A DNA stretch of 64,000 nucleotides from Actinomycetospora lutea (GTDB lineage: Bacteria > Actinomycetota > Actinomycetes > Mycobacteriales > Pseudonocardiaceae), in the NCBI RefSeq assembly GCF_028737205.1, contig NZ_JAQZAL010000030.1:1-64000 (forward strand), given 5' to 3'. Below are positions 49,572-59,990 of the stretch, one piece after another. Below the pieces are notes generated by a model that saw nothing but the letters and a program-made list of their open reading frames with translations, was not told the DNA's origin and made no database searches. A program made the translations under genes and the position numbers. Position 1 is the stretch's first letter, and each line of letters starts with the position of its first letter.

Positions 49572-51650
49572 ATGCGGTATCTGGTGACCGGCGGTACCGG
49601 GTTCCTGGGGCGGATGGTGCTGACGCGCCTGCTCGCCCGCGACGACTGCGAGGCGGTCTACGCCCTGGTGCGCGAGGGCTCGCGCGACCGGCTGCTGCGC
49701 CGCCTCGCCGACGTCGACGGCCACGAGAAGGTCGTGCCGGTCGTCGGCGACCTCACGCGGCCGCGGCTGGGCCTGCACGACGCGGAGGTCGACGGGCTCG
49801 CCGGGCGGGTCGACCACGTCCTGCACCTCGGCGCGGTCTACGACATCACCGCCGACGAGGCCACCAACCACGGCGCCAACGTCGACGGCACGCGCGGGAT
49901 CACCGAGCTCGCCGCGCGCCTCGGCGCGACCTGCCTGCACCACGTGTCCAGCGTCGCGGTCGCCGGCGAGCACGAGGGCACGTTCACCGAGGACGACCTC
50001 GACGTCGGCCAGCGCTTCGGCAACCCGTACCACCGCACCAAGTACGAGGCCGAGCGCATCGTCCGCGAGGAGTCGACCGTCCCGTGGCGCGTCTACCGCC
50101 CCGCGGTGGTCGTCGGCGACTCCCGGACCGGCGAGATCGACAAGGTCGACGGCCCGTACTACCTGCTCACCGCCATCTCGCTTCTCGGACGGCTCGGGTG
50201 GGCGGGGTCGATGTCAGCACTGCGCTTCGCGATCCCCGAGCTCGGCGCCACCAACGTCGTCCCGGTCGACTTCGTCGCCGACGCGATGGTCCACCTCGTC
50301 CACGCCCCGGGCCTCGACGGCCGCGCGTTCCACCTGGTGCACCCGCGCCCGCAGCCGCTCTCCGAGGTCTTCAACGCGCTGGCCGGGCCCCTGGGCGCCC
50401 CGAAGGTCCAGGCGACGATGCCCGACGCGGTCGGCGGGCTGCTGCAGCGCGTCGCCGGCGCCGCCTCGACGGTGCCCGCCCTGGCCGCCGCCCGCGACAT
50501 CGGGCTGGCCGAGCTCGACATCCCGCCCGAGGTCCTCCCGCACCTCACGTTCCCGACGCGGTTCACCGCCGAGCGGACCGCGCAGGCGCTCGCCGGCTCC
50601 GGCCTGCAGAGCCCGGAGGTCGGGGACTACGCGCCCGCCCTCGTGGCGTGGTGGCGCGAGCACCTCGACCCCAACCGCCACCGCCGTCCCCGCGAGGGCG
50701 GCGCGCTGCAGGGCCGGCGCGTGGTGATCACCGGCGCCTCCTCGGGGATCGGGCGCGAGACCGCGTACAAGGTCGCCCGGGCCGGCGGGGTGCCGCTGCT
50801 CGTGGCGCGCCGCACCGAGGAGCTCGAGGAGGTCAAGGCCCAGATCGAGCGCGAATCAGGGGAGCACGCCGATAGGGGACAGGCCTGGGTGTACTCGTGC
50901 GACATCACCGACGGCGAGTCGGTCGAGGCGCTGGTCAAGGCCATGATCAACGACCACTCGGGGCCGGACACCGGCATCGACATGCTGGTCAACAACGCCG
51001 GCCGCTCGATCCGCCGCGGCGTGCGCCTCGAGCTGGAGCGATTCCACGACTTCGAGCGCACCATGGCCATCAACTACTTCGGCGCCGTGCGCCTGACGCT
51101 CGCGCTGCTGCCGCACATGCTCGAGCGGCGCTTCGGGCACGTCGTCGACATCTCGTCGATCGGCGTGCAGACCGGCCCGCCGCGGTTCTCCGCGTACGTC
51201 GCGAGCAAGGCCGCGCTCGACGCGTGGGCGGGCATCGTCGCCACCGAGGTGCTCGGCGAGGGCGTCACGTTCACCACCGTCCACATGCCGCTGGTGCGCA
51301 CGCCGATGATCGCTCCGACGCGCATCTACGACGCCTTCCCCACCGACTCGCCCGAGGAGGCGGCGGACAAGGTGATGCGCGCGCTGGTCGAACGCCCCAA
51401 GCACGTCGGCACCCTGCTCGGCACGTTCGGCGCGGTCGCCGGGGCGCTGACCCCGCAGCTCAAGGACGCCGTCATGCACGTCGCCTACCGCGTGTTCCCG
51501 GAGTCGGCCGCTGCGGAGCGGCATGTGGACTCGGCGGCGCGTGAGGGTAGTGACCATCCGAACCACGACGATGCGCGCACGCTCGAGACCGGCCCGCTCT
51601 CGCGTGGTGCCCAGGCCATGGCCCGACTTCTCCCTGGAGTGCACTGGTGA
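49572..51650 (+). CDS. two-domain SDR protein, fatty acyl-CoA reductase-like
   Basis: 692 residues. Domain 1 (1-375) is an extended SDR of the NAD-binding-4 type (YLVTGGTGFLGRMVLTRLL, YHRTKYEAERIV). Domain 2 (about 380-640) is a classical SDR (VVITGASSGIGRETAYKVAR, VDISSIGVQTG, YVASKAALDAW). This double build occurs in mycobacterial-type acyl reductases, which give fatty aldehydes or alcohols, substrates for the wax ester synthase at 6.2 kb. The 24-nt repeat lies in frame at SGEHADRG, before QAWVYSCD. The stop overlaps the acyl-CoA ligase start. Confidence 0.82.
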   Translation: MRYLVTGGTGFLGRMVLTRLLARDDCEAVYALVREGSRDRLLRRLADVDGHEKVVPVVGDLTRPRLGLHDAEVDGLAGRVDHVLHLGAVYDITADEATNHGANVDGTRGITELAARLGATCLHHVSSVAVAGEHEGTFTEDDLDVGQRFGNPYHRTKYEAERIVREESTVPWRVYRPAVVVGDSRTGEIDKVDGPYYLLTAISLLGRLGWAGSMSALRFAIPELGATNVVPVDFVADAMVHLVHAPGLDGRAFHLVHPRPQPLSEVFNALAGPLGAPKVQATMPDAVGGLLQRVAGAASTVPALAAARDIGLAELDIPPEVLPHLTFPTRFTAERTAQALAGSGLQSPEVGDYAPALVAWWREHLDPNRHRRPREGGALQGRRVVITGASSGIGRETAYKVARAGGVPLLVARRTEELEEVKAQIERESGEHADRGQAWVYSCDITDGESVEALVKAMINDHSGPDTGIDMLVNNAGRSIRRGVRLELERFHDFERTMAINYFGAVRLTLALLPHMLERRFGHVVDISSIGVQTGPPRFSAYVASKAALDAWAGIVATEVLGEGVTFTTVHMPLVRTPMIAPTRIYDAFPTDSPEEAADKVMRALVERPKHVGTLLGTFGAVAGALTPQLKDAVMHVAYRVFPESAAAERHVDSAAREGSDHPNHDDARTLETGPLSRGAQAMARLLPGVHW

Positions 51651-53272
51651 AGACCCCGTTCGGCACCCCGACCGAGCTCGCGACCGGGCTGCGGCTGCTG
51701 ACCGGAGCGGGCGTCATCGCCCCGGTGGCGCCGCACCGGGCCGCGCTGTTCCCGACGGCGCTCTACCGCTACGGGTTCACGCCGACGACGGCCTTCCTCG
51801 TCGGGCGCTGGCGCCACCCCGACCGCGTCGCGATCATCGACGATCGCGGCACCGTCACCTTCCGCGAGGTCAACGAGCGCACCGACCGGCTCGCCCGCGC
51901 GCTCGCCGACCGCCGCGTCGGGCCGGGCAGCCGCGTCGCGGTGCTGTGCCGCAACCACCGCGGGCCCATCGAGACGATCCTCGCGGTGAGCAAGGTCGGG
52001 GCGGACGTCGTCCTGCTCAACACCGGGCTCTCGCCCGCGCAGACGAAGGCCGTCGCGCAGGAGCAGGAGATCACGACGATCGTCGTCGACTCCGACCTCG
52101 CCGACCGGCTCGACGAGGTGCCCGCCGAGGTCAAGCGCGTGTACGCCTGGACCGAGGGCGTCGGATGCTGGGGCGACGACACGCTCGAGGGTCTCATCGG
52201 TGCCGACGGGTCGCAGGCGCTGCCGACGAAGCCGCCGGTGGGCAAGACGATCGTGCTGACCTCGGGCACCACCGGCACCCCGAAGGGCGCCGAGCGCCCC
52301 TCCCCCCACGGCATCGGCGTGGTCAACGCGATCCTCTCGCGCATCCCGCTGACCGCGCGCGAGCCCGCCCTGGTCTCCGCGCCGCTGTTCCACACCTGGG
52401 GCTTCGCGGCGTTCCAGATCGGCTCGCTGATGGGCTCGACGCTGGTGCTGCGCCGCAATTTCGACCCCGAGGACGCGCTGGCCCAGCTCGCGCAGCACCG
52501 GTGCACGTCGATGTTCGCGGTGCCGGTGATGCTGCAGCGCATCCTCGAGCTCGACGACGAGGTCAAGGCGCGCTACGACACCTCGGCGCTGGCCACCGTC
52601 ACCGCCACCGGCTCGGCGATGCCCCCGGCGAAGGTCACCGAGTTCCTCGAGACCTTCGGAGACAAGCTCTACATGCTCTACGGCTCCACCGAGGTCTCGT
52701 GGGCATCGATCGCGAAGCCCGAGGAGCTGCGCGCCGAGCCCGGCACCGCGGGCCGCCCGCCGGTCGGCACCACCGTGAAGATTCTCGGCGACGACGACCG
52801 CGAGCTCCCGGCCGGCGAGACCGGCCGCATCTTCGTCGGCAACGACATGCTCTTCACCGGCTACACCGGCGGACGCGGCGAGACCGAGGTCGTCGACGAC
52901 ATGCTCGGCACCGGCGACCTCGGGCACTTCGACCGCCACGGCCTGCTGTTCATCTCCGGCCGCGCCGACGACATGATCGTCTCCGGCGGCGAGAACATCC
53001 ACGCCGGCGAGGTCGAGGGCCTGCTCGCCGACATGGACGGCGTCAAGGAGGTGGCGGTCGTCGGCGTCGACGACGAGGAGTACGGCCAGCGCCTCGCGGC
53101 CTACCTCGTGCTCGAGCCGGGCGCGTCGGTCGACGCCGACCAGGTGCGCGACCACGTCAAGAACCACCTCGCGCGCTTCGCCTCCCCGCGCGACGTCGAG
53201 TTCCTCGACGAGCTGCCGCGCAACAACACCGGAAAGATCCTCAAGAAGGAGCTCGGCTCCCCGGCCTCCTGA
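51647..53272 (+). CDS. long-chain acyl-CoA synthetase, FadD12-like
   Basis: 541 residues, GTG start. AMP-binding motifs: TIVLTSGTTGTPKGAERP, MLYGSTEVSWASIA, DMLGTGDLGHFDRHGLLFI, SGRADDMIVSGGENIHAGEVE and the catalytic Lys near the end in NNTGKILKKEL. It activates fatty acids to acyl-CoA. Translationally coupled to the acyl reductase-like gene, which suggests a fatty acid to aldehyde/alcohol route. Confidence 0.9.
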   Translation: MKTPFGTPTELATGLRLLTGAGVIAPVAPHRAALFPTALYRYGFTPTTAFLVGRWRHPDRVAIIDDRGTVTFREVNERTDRLARALADRRVGPGSRVAVLCRNHRGPIETILAVSKVGADVVLLNTGLSPAQTKAVAQEQEITTIVVDSDLADRLDEVPAEVKRVYAWTEGVGCWGDDTLEGLIGADGSQALPTKPPVGKTIVLTSGTTGTPKGAERPSPHGIGVVNAILSRIPLTAREPALVSAPLFHTWGFAAFQIGSLMGSTLVLRRNFDPEDALAQLAQHRCTSMFAVPVMLQRILELDDEVKARYDTSALATVTATGSAMPPAKVTEFLETFGDKLYMLYGSTEVSWASIAKPEELRAEPGTAGRPPVGTTVKILGDDDRELPAGETGRIFVGNDMLFTGYTGGRGETEVVDDMLGTGDLGHFDRHGLLFISGRADDMIVSGGENIHAGEVEGLLADMDGVKEVAVVGVDDEEYGQRLAAYLVLEPGASVDADQVRDHVKNHLARFASPRDVEFLDELPRNNTGKILKKELGSPAS

Positions 53273-53291
53273 TGTTCGGCAGACTGGTCGG

Positions 53292-53798
53292 GTGACGACG
53301 CCGGAGACGGGCGAGCCCCGCCTGCGCACGCCGGCTCAGCGTCTGAGCCCGCGCGCGAAGCTCTGGTGGGCGCTGCGCTCGGCGCTCGGCACGCTCGTGG
53401 CGCTCGTCCCCCAGGTCGGCGTGGCGTGGTTCCTCCCCGACTACGCCCGGCTGATGGTGCTCACCGGCGTCCTGACGGTCGTGATCGGCGTGGTGCACCT
53501 GCTCGTCGTGCCCCGCTGGCGCTACGCCCTGCACCGGTGGGAGATCACCGACGACGCGGTGCACACGCTCTCGGGGTGGCTGCGCCTCGAGTGGCGCATC
53601 GCCCCGATCTCGCGCGTCCAGACCGTCGACACCGACCGCGGCCCGCTGCAGCGTCTGCTGGGCCTGTCGTCGGTGACGGTGACGACGGCGTCGTCGTCCG
53701 GCGCGCTGACGATTGACGGGCTGCGCGCCGACGACGCCGTCGCCCTGGCCGACCGCCTCACGCGCGCGACCGAGCACCTCGGTGAGGACGCCACGTGA
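53292..53798 (+). CDS. bacterial PH-domain membrane protein (YdbS-like)
   Basis: 168 residues. Two membrane helices (about 30-75) are followed by a bPH2 domain: LHRWEITDDAVHTLSGWL, EWRIAPISRVQTVDTDRGPL and LLGLSSVTVTTASSSGALTI. It overlaps the larger YdbT-like gene by 4 bp. YdbS/YdbT pairs are found in many Gram-positives; their function is not settled. Confidence 0.8.
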   Translation: MTTPETGEPRLRTPAQRLSPRAKLWWALRSALGTLVALVPQVGVAWFLPDYARLMVLTGVLTVVIGVVHLLVVPRWRYALHRWEITDDAVHTLSGWLRLEWRIAPISRVQTVDTDRGPLQRLLGLSSVTVTTASSSGALTIDGLRADDAVALADRLTRATEHLGEDAT

Positions 53799-55267
53799 GC
53801 GCGCCCACCAGCACCGACTGGCAGCGCCTCGACCGCCGCATGCTCGTCGTCCACCCCGTGGTCGACCTGGCGAAGCTGGTGCCGGTGCTGCTCGTCATCG
53901 CGATCACCGGCGGGTCGGCCGACGACCGGTGGCGGCTCTGGGGCGGGCTCGCCCTCGCCGCGGCGGTCCTGGGGTTCGGGATCTCGCGCTGGTTCACGAC
54001 GACGTACCGCATCGGTGCCGACCGCGTGGAGCTGCGCACCGGCCTGCTGCGCCGCCACCACCACGCCGTGCACCGCGACCGCATCCGCACCGCCGACCTC
54101 ACCGCCAACCCGGCGCACCGCCTGTTCGGGCTCGCCGTGGTGCGAGTCGGCACGGGCCGCCGCGAGGGCGGTGACGACGCCGAGCTGACCCTCGACGCCG
54201 TCGGGCGCGGGGAGGCCGAGCGCCTGCGGGCGCTGCTGCTGGGCGAGGCCCGGCCGGGCGCCCCCGCCTCGCCGCTGCTCGCCCGTCTGCGCTGGTCGTG
54301 GGTGCGGTTCGCCCCGCTGACCTTCTCGGCGCTCGCCGTCGTGGGCGCCGTCTGGTTCGGCCTGCTGCGCCTGGCCGAGGAGGTCTCGTTCCGCCCCGGC
54401 CGGCAGGTCCTCGAGGAGACCGCCGGGCGCGCGCCGATCTGGCTCGGCGCGGCGGCGCTGATCGTCACCGCCGTGCTCGGCGCGGCCGTCGTGTTCGTCG
54501 AGGGCTGGTGGGGCTACCGCCTCACGCGCGCCGACGACGGCGGGCTCCTCGTGCGCCGCGGCCTGCTCACGCGCCGGACGCTCTCGCTGGAGGGCCGCCG
54601 CGTCCGGGGCGTCGAGGTCGACGAGCCGCTGCTGCTGCGCCTCGGGCGCGGCGCCCGCCCGCTCGCTCTGACCACGGGACTGCACTCCGACGGCTCCGGG
54701 GAGCACGTCGGCGCGGTCGGGCCCGCCATGCCGCGCCGCGAGGCCCACCGGCTGGCGGCGGGCGTGCTGGGCGTCGGCGAGGACGAGGCCACCCGCACAC
54801 CGCTGCAGCGCCACCCGCGCGCCGCGATCGTGCGCCGCGTGACCCGCGCGCTGGTCCCGGCGCTCGTCGTCGCGGTCGTGCTGGTCGCGCTGCCCCAGGC
54901 GCCCGCCGACGGTGTCCTCGTGCCCGTCCTGCTCGTCGGGGCCGCACTGCTCGCCGTCGACCGCATCCGGTCGCTGGGCCACGCGCTCACCGGCGACCAC
55001 CTCGTCGCCCGGCAGGGCGCCTGGGTGCGCCGGACCGTCGTGCTGCGCCGCGGCGGGGTGATCGGCTGGCGGCTCGAGCAGAGTCTCACGCAGCGCCGCG
55101 CGGGCCTGGTCACGCTGCACGCGGTCACCGCCGCCGGCCGGGGTCGCTACGAGGTGCTCGACGTCGGCGTCGCCCGCGCGCTCGAGCTCGTCGACGACGT
55201 CACGCCCGGTCTGCTGGCCCCCTTCGTGATCGACGGTGGACCGGCCGGGCGGCTCGTGCGCCGTTAG
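53795..55267 (+). CDS. bacterial PH-domain membrane protein (YdbT-like)
   Basis: 490 residues with three bPH2 repeats separated by membrane helices ([60 protein letters not shown]). It forms the expected pair with the YdbS-like protein just upstream. GTG start. Confidence 0.8.
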   Translation: MSAPTSTDWQRLDRRMLVVHPVVDLAKLVPVLLVIAITGGSADDRWRLWGGLALAAAVLGFGISRWFTTTYRIGADRVELRTGLLRRHHHAVHRDRIRTADLTANPAHRLFGLAVVRVGTGRREGGDDAELTLDAVGRGEAERLRALLLGEARPGAPASPLLARLRWSWVRFAPLTFSALAVVGAVWFGLLRLAEEVSFRPGRQVLEETAGRAPIWLGAAALIVTAVLGAAVVFVEGWWGYRLTRADDGGLLVRRGLLTRRTLSLEGRRVRGVEVDEPLLLRLGRGARPLALTTGLHSDGSGEHVGAVGPAMPRREAHRLAAGVLGVGEDEATRTPLQRHPRAAIVRRVTRALVPALVVAVVLVALPQAPADGVLVPVLLVGAALLAVDRIRSLGHALTGDHLVARQGAWVRRTVVLRRGGVIGWRLEQSLTQRRAGLVTLHAVTAAGRGRYEVLDVGVARALELVDDVTPGLLAPFVIDGGPAGRLVRR

Positions 55268-55277
55268 GGTCAGGGCC

Positions 55278-55958
55278 GTGAACGCCCGTCTGGTGTGGAT
55301 CGACTGCGAGATGACCGGGCTCGACCTGCGGAACGACGCGCTGATCGAGATCGCGGCCCTGGTGACCGACGCGGACCTCGTCCCGTTCGGCGAGGGCGTC
55401 GACGTCGTCATTCACGCACCCGACCCCGCGCTCGACGCGATGCCGGACGTGGTGCGCGAGATGCACGCGAAGTCGGGGCTCACCGACGAGGTGCGCCGCT
55501 CGACGGTGACGATGGAGGAGGCCGAGAAGCTCGTCCTCGACTACGTCCGCGAGCACGTGCCCGAGGGCCGCTCCGCGCCGCTGTGCGGCAACTCGATCGC
55601 CACCGATCGCGGCTTCATCGCCCGCGACATGCCCGAGCTCGACGGCTACCTGCACTACCGCATGGTCGACGTCAGCTCGATCAAGGAACTGTGCCGGCGC
55701 TGGTACCCGCGCATCTACTACGCGCAGCCGGAGAAGGGCCTCGCGCACCGCGCGCTGGCCGACGTCCGCGAGTCGATCCGCGAGCTCGAGTACTACCGGC
55801 GCACGGCGTTCGTGCCGATGCCGGGGCCGAGCTCCGAGGAGGCCCAGGCCGCGGCGTCGTCGGTCGTCGCCGACGACCGCGCCGGCGTCAACGCCGAGGA
55901 GGCCACCGAGCGGGGCCCGGCCGGCGGCCAGGCACCCCCGCCCGGCGCGCAGACGTGA
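55278..55958 (+). CDS. orn: oligoribonuclease
   Basis: 226 residues. DEDDh exonuclease motifs: [15 protein letters not shown] (I), [21 protein letters not shown] (II), [14 protein letters not shown] (III). It degrades 2-5 nt RNA and pGpG. The first 180 residues are the whole enzyme; the last 45 are an unusual Ala/Glu/Pro-rich tail. GTG chosen to give the normal N-terminus. Confidence 0.95.
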   Translation: MNARLVWIDCEMTGLDLRNDALIEIAALVTDADLVPFGEGVDVVIHAPDPALDAMPDVVREMHAKSGLTDEVRRSTVTMEEAEKLVLDYVREHVPEGRSAPLCGNSIATDRGFIARDMPELDGYLHYRMVDVSSIKELCRRWYPRIYYAQPEKGLAHRALADVRESIRELEYYRRTAFVPMPGPSSEEAQAAASSVVADDRAGVNAEEATERGPAGGQAPPPGAQT

Positions 55959-55965
55959 GCTGACC

Positions 55966-56211
55966 TCAGTGCCGGCGGCGCCGCAGCAGGAACCCGATGA
56001 TCAGCCCGATGATCAGCGTGATCGTCAGCGCCGCCCACTGCGGCATGACGACGACGGGCACGAGCAGGCGGATCGTCACCAGGTCGCGGTTCTCGAGGAT
56101 GAACACGACGACCAGGACGGCCAGGAGCACCGGGACCACCCACCGGGCGCGGTACCAGGGCGTCCTGGCCGCAGCGGGTCGTGGGGCGTTGCGGGGCGGG
56201 GTGTCGGTCAT
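55966..56211 (-). CDS. LapA-domain (DUF1049) membrane protein
   Basis: 81 residues: two helices (VVPVLLAVLVVVFILENRDL and AALTITLIIGLIIGFLLR) joined by the typical LVTIRLLVPVVVMPQW loop, ending in RRRRH. GGAGG lies 7 nt before the ATG. LapA-like proteins affect envelope assembly in Gram-negatives; the role here is not known. Convergent with orn. Confidence 0.78.
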   Translation of the reverse strand: MTDTPPRNAPRPAAARTPWYRARWVVPVLLAVLVVVFILENRDLVTIRLLVPVVVMPQWAALTITLIIGLIIGFLLRRRRH

Positions 56212-56383
56212 GGTCGGACCTCCGGGTGCGCTCACCGCGAGCCTCGCCGTGCTGCGGGCCCCGGGCCTCATGCGCCGCGGGTGAACGGGGCCCCGCCGTG
56301 GGGGCGGAGCCGGTCGCAAGCCGCTCGATCCCGGCTTGTAGGCTTGTCGACGGCTCGCCGGGGAGACCCGGAGAGTTGCCATG

Positions 56384-56456
56384 GTGGGTGTAGCTCAGTT
56401 GGCAGAGCACTGGGTTGTGATCCCAGGTGTCGCGGGTTCAAGTCCCGTCACTCACC
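56384..56456 (+). tRNA. tRNA-His (anticodon GTG)
   Basis: Acceptor GTGGGTG/CACTCAC with one G-T pair, anticodon loop TTGTGAT (56415-56421), T-arm CGGG-TTCAAGT-CCCG. A G at 56383 opposite C at 56456 provides the G-1 identity pair of tRNA-His. Followed 63 bp later by tRNA-Lys. Confidence 0.95.
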
Positions 56457-56519
56457 CGGACGGCAGCGGGGGCACCCGCTGTCGGATCGGTCCCCAAGCT
56501 TTGCTAGGGTTCCGATCAC

Positions 56520-56592
56520 GCGCCGTTAGCTCAATGGGCAGAGCAAGTGACTCTTAATCACTGGGTTCGGGGTTCGAGTCCCTGACGGCGCA
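56520..56592 (+). tRNA. tRNA-Lys (anticodon CTT), island attachment site
   Basis: Acceptor GCGCCGT/ACGGCGC, anticodon loop CTCTTAA (56551-56557), T-arm CGGGG-TTCGAGT-CCCTG (one G-T pair). An integrase reading frame starts 91 bp after its 3' end in the same direction, the usual layout of attL of an integrated element. The other attachment copy is not within the window. Confidence 0.95.
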
Positions 56593-56683
56593 CCCATCGT
56601 TGCAGGTGTCGGGCCTGCAGTGCTTCCCTCCAGGAGATCGACGGTCCGTTTACGGGCCGGAAACTCCTCGGGAGGCGCTCCAC

Positions 56684-57908
56684 ATGGCCCGTCCACCCCT
56701 TCCGCTCGGCACCCCCGGGACCATCTCCCTCGTCGAGGAAGAGCCCGGCTCCTGGGTCGCTCGCTGCCGCTTCCGCGACCGCGACGGCGTCACCCGCCGG
56801 CTCCGCAAGCACGGTCCGTCGAAGACCGCTGCGAAGGCCGCTCTGCACGAGCTCATCCAGCAGCGGCAGCGAGGCAAGACCGGGCACGGTGCCGCACTGA
56901 CGCCGGCGTCTCGCTTCCTCGAGGCCGCGGTGCTGTACCTCGCCAAGGTGGACCGCAAGCGGGAGGACTCGACCCACGCGCTATACGCCTATCACCTCGA
57001 CCGCACGATCCTCCCCGCCCTGGGCGCGCTCCAGCTGCGCGAGTGCACCGTCGCGCGCCTCGATGCCTTCCTCGAGGCCCTCGAGCCGCGCCGCGGCTTC
57101 CACCCGCCGCACACTGCGCTCGATCGTCAGCGGCGTCCTTCAGATCGCCGTGCTCCACGAGGCCCTGCCGGCAAATCCGGTCCGCGAGCTCGACCGCATC
57201 GAGCAGCCGAGAGGCCAGGCCAAGAAGCCTCGGGGGCTCACGGTGGACGAGCGCCAGGCCCTGCTCGACTGGTTCGACCAGGACTCCGACGACGATCGAG
57301 TCCGGCGTCTGCAGCGGGTTGCTCGGGCGGCTGAGCTGCCGGACCTCGTGCGCTTCTCCCTCGGCACAGGCCTCCGCATCGGCGAGGCACTGGCGGTCCG
57401 CCGGCTCGATGTGAACCTAGACGGCGTGCCGGTTCGCGGACAGGACGGCCCGCTGCGCGTCCCGGTCGTTACCATCGCCGGCAATGTGACGTGGGTGAAG
57501 GGCAAGGGCCTCGTTCGCCATGACGGCAAGAGCGAAGCCGCCCTCCGCGTCATCCCGCTCCCCCGGTTCGCCGCCGACCTTCTCCGCGAACGTCTGGCGC
57601 AGCCGGGCGAGGACGGGTGGCCGCTGTTCCCAGCGGCCGGCCGCGACGGCCGCATCACTTACCGCTGGCCGTCGAACGTGCGGCGGACTCTTCGCTCTGT
57701 ACGCGAGGAGGTGGGTTTGGGCTGGATGACGCCGCACACCTGGCGCCGCACCTACGCGACCATCCTCGACGACGAGATCACCTTCACCGACCGCATGAAG
57801 GCTGACCTCATGGGCCAGGCTCAGTTTCTCAAAGACAGCTACGTGAGCCGTGGGGAGCTCCACACCAGCGCCGCGGTGCTACTAGACGCGGCCCTCGGGC
57901 GGTCCTGA
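56684..57908 (+). pseudogene. int: tyrosine recombinase (integrase), frameshifted
   Basis: N-terminal SAM-like DNA-binding part MARPPLPLGTPG... to RLDAFLEALEPR in one frame, then SIVSGVLQIAVLHEALPANP to the end in the next frame. The shift lies between about 57080 and 57107 in a CGCGCCGCGG run; one extra base is enough. Catalytic residues are all present: Arg in GLRIGEALAVRR, HTWRRT, and Tyr in DSYVSRG. Joined length would be about 408 residues, normal for actinobacterial ICE/prophage integrases. Either a real mutation or a sequencing error in a GC-rich run. GGGAGG lies before the ATG. Confidence 0.85.
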
Positions 57909-58009
57909 CCCAGTCCGAAGCTACCCCCTCCGTCGGTCCCGAGAGCGCGATCTGTCGACCGGAGCAACGGCCAAGTAGAACTGTCCTGTACGCGAGGGCC
58001 GTTAACGAG

Positions 58010-58486
58010 CTAGGCGACGTCGTCTTCCGTTGTGTCGACGACCACGGGACCCCGAGGTTCTGCCTGCGCGGTGGGCTCGCGCAGCAACTTCACAAAGGGC
58101 TCGAAGCAGTGAGCCTCGTCGGCCTCACCCCAATATCCACTGTGGACGCGAAAGCCTTTGGCCTTCAATACCTGCAGTGGGGTGAGAGACTCGTTCAAGT
58201 ACCGGATGGAGGCTGCGCTGAGTTTAGCTGCCACCTCGTCAGCGTTCGTCTTCCCTACCGCTGCTGGCTCTGTCCGCTGTTGGGACGGCCCGGACGCGGG
58301 CCCCTGCTCAGAGTCAGTCTTGCTTTTGAGATTGGACTCGAAGACATCGGCCGCGTTGAAGATGTTGATCCACTCAATGTTCACAGAGTTGATCCGAGTG
58401 TCCCGGTCTTCCATGTACTTCGGGTAGAACATCCGGACAATGTCGAGGGGACATCCGATGGTTGTCATGGAAGTGATTCGACTCAT
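58010..58486 (-). CDS. island protein of unknown function
   Basis: 158 residues starting MSRITSMTTIGCPLDIVRMF. GC is clearly below the chromosomal level and codons are mixed, unlike the neighbours. It has a hydrophilic middle (SKTDSEQGPASGPSQQ) and an acidic C-terminus (VDTTEDDVA); no family recognised. The gene begins 20 bp from the left end of the IS; the unknown gene at 59991-60812 lies just beyond the other IS end in the same direction, so the IS may have split a two-gene operon. Confidence 0.55.
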   Translation of the reverse strand: MSRITSMTTIGCPLDIVRMFYPKYMEDRDTRINSVNIEWINIFNAADVFESNLKSKTDSEQGPASGPSQQRTEPAAVGKTNADEVAAKLSAASIRYLNESLTPLQVLKAKGFRVHSGYWGEADEAHCFEPFVKLLREPTAQAEPRGPVVVDTTEDDVA

Positions 58487-58505
58487 CGGAGCACCAGCCT
58501 TAAGC

Positions 58506-59969
58506 GGCTCTTCCGGAAATGGAGTGCAGCTGAGGGTGTGACCGGGCCTGAAGCTGGGGTCGTGTCGCTGTGATGAGGCGGGCCCCGAGAAGTTGATGAT
58601 GGCGGTTCCTACGCCAGCCAGCTCCAACATCCCGGGGACCCGATGTCGCAGCCTACGACCCTGCCTGCCCAGATCGTGGCCGACACGATCATCCGCACCG
58701 TGGAGCTCGGGGTGCGGATCGTCGACGCCGCGGTGGCCGGCGAGATCACGGTGCTGTGGTGCGAGCTGCTCGTCGAAGGCCCCGGCCGCTGTCCGGGCTG
58801 TGGGATCGCCGGGACCTACCGCGACACCTCCGAACGCCGCGTCAGCGACGTCCCGGTGGTCGGGCACCCGCTGGAGCTGCGGGTCCAGGTCCCGCGCTAC
58901 GAGTGCCGCCACGACGGCTGCGCTCGGGCGATCTTCGCCCACGACACCAGCCGGCTCGCTCGGCCCGGGGCGTCGACCACCCGGCGGTGCGCGAGGTTCA
59001 TCCTGCGCCGGTTGATGCTGGACAAGTCCACCGTCGCCGCGGCGGCCCGCGAGCTCGGCCGCTCCTGGGACACCGTCAACGACATCGCCGTCGCCGCCAC
59101 CAGCGAGCTGCTGCTCACCGCTGGCCCGGCGCGGTTGGACGGGGTCGAGGTGATCGGGGTCGACGAGCACAAGTGGGCCCACGTGCGCACCGCCGAGGCC
59201 GACGGGTTCGTCACCGTGATCACCGATCTGACCGCCGTCGTGGCCGGTTAGGGGCCTGCGCGGCTGCTCGATCTGGTCCCCGGCCGCTCCGCCGCGGCGG
59301 TGCGTGACTGGCTGGCCGCCCGCACGCCGGCGTTCCGCGACCAGGTCCGCATCGTGGCCATGGACGGGTTCGGCGGCTACAAGACCGCCGCCACCGAAGT
59401 CGTGCCGGACGCGGTCACGGTGATGGACCCGTTCCACGTCGTCGCCCTGGCCGGGCACAAGCTCGACCTGTGCCGCCAACGGGTCCAGCAGGACACCCTC
59501 GGGCACCGCGGACGTTCCGGCGATCCGCTCTACCGCGTCCGCCGGAGCCTGCGCACCCGCCTCGGGCTGCTCACCGACCGCCAACGCGCCCGCCTGGAGA
59601 CGGTGTTCGGCTACGACGAGCACGTCGCGGTCGAGGTCACCTGGTGGACCTACCAGCAGATCATCACCGCCTACGAACAGCCTGACCGCACCCGCGGGAA
59701 GACTCTGCTCACCGGCGTGATCGACCGACTCCGATCCGGACTACCCGACGGACTCGAGGAGCTGGCGACCCTGGGGCGCACGCTGCACCGGCGACGCGAC
59801 GACGTCCTGGCCTACTTCGACCACCGGGCCTCCAACGGGCCCACCGAGGCCATCAACGGCCGCCTCGAAGCGTTGCGCCGCAACGCACTGGGCTTCCGCA
59901 ACCTGATCAACTACCGCATCCGGTCACTGCTGCACTGTGGATCTCTTGCACTGTGAATCCGGAAGAGCC
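58506..59969 (+). mobile_element. ISL3-family insertion sequence
   Basis: Terminal inverted repeats: left GGCTCTTCCGGAAATGG (58506) and, on the minus strand, right GGCTCTTCCGGATTCAC (59969 inward), 18 of 24 matching. The size, 1464 bp, and the single ISL3 transposase fit the family. GGCTCTTCCGG ends are usual for actinobacterial ISL3. No clean 8-bp target duplication was found, so the ends may have been rearranged. Confidence 0.85.
58643..59956 (+). pseudogene. ISL3 transposase interrupted by an in-frame amber codon
   Basis: Reads as one frame of 437 codons with a single TAG at 59249-59251 (…TAVVAG-stop-GPARLLDLVPGR…). N-terminal zinc finger CPGCG...C..DGC, HTH around STVAAAARELGRSWDTVND, DDE residues in GVDEHKWAH, AMDGFGGYKTA and GPTEAINGRLEALRRNALGF. 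Without readthrough the product lacks the second and third catalytic acids and is inactive. Confidence 0.88.
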
Positions 59970-59990
59970 CACATAGCCCACCGAAAGCGG

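Noticed and set aside
58498-59977. Target site duplication around the ISL3 element
   Set aside because: The 8 bp left and right of the inverted repeats do not match.
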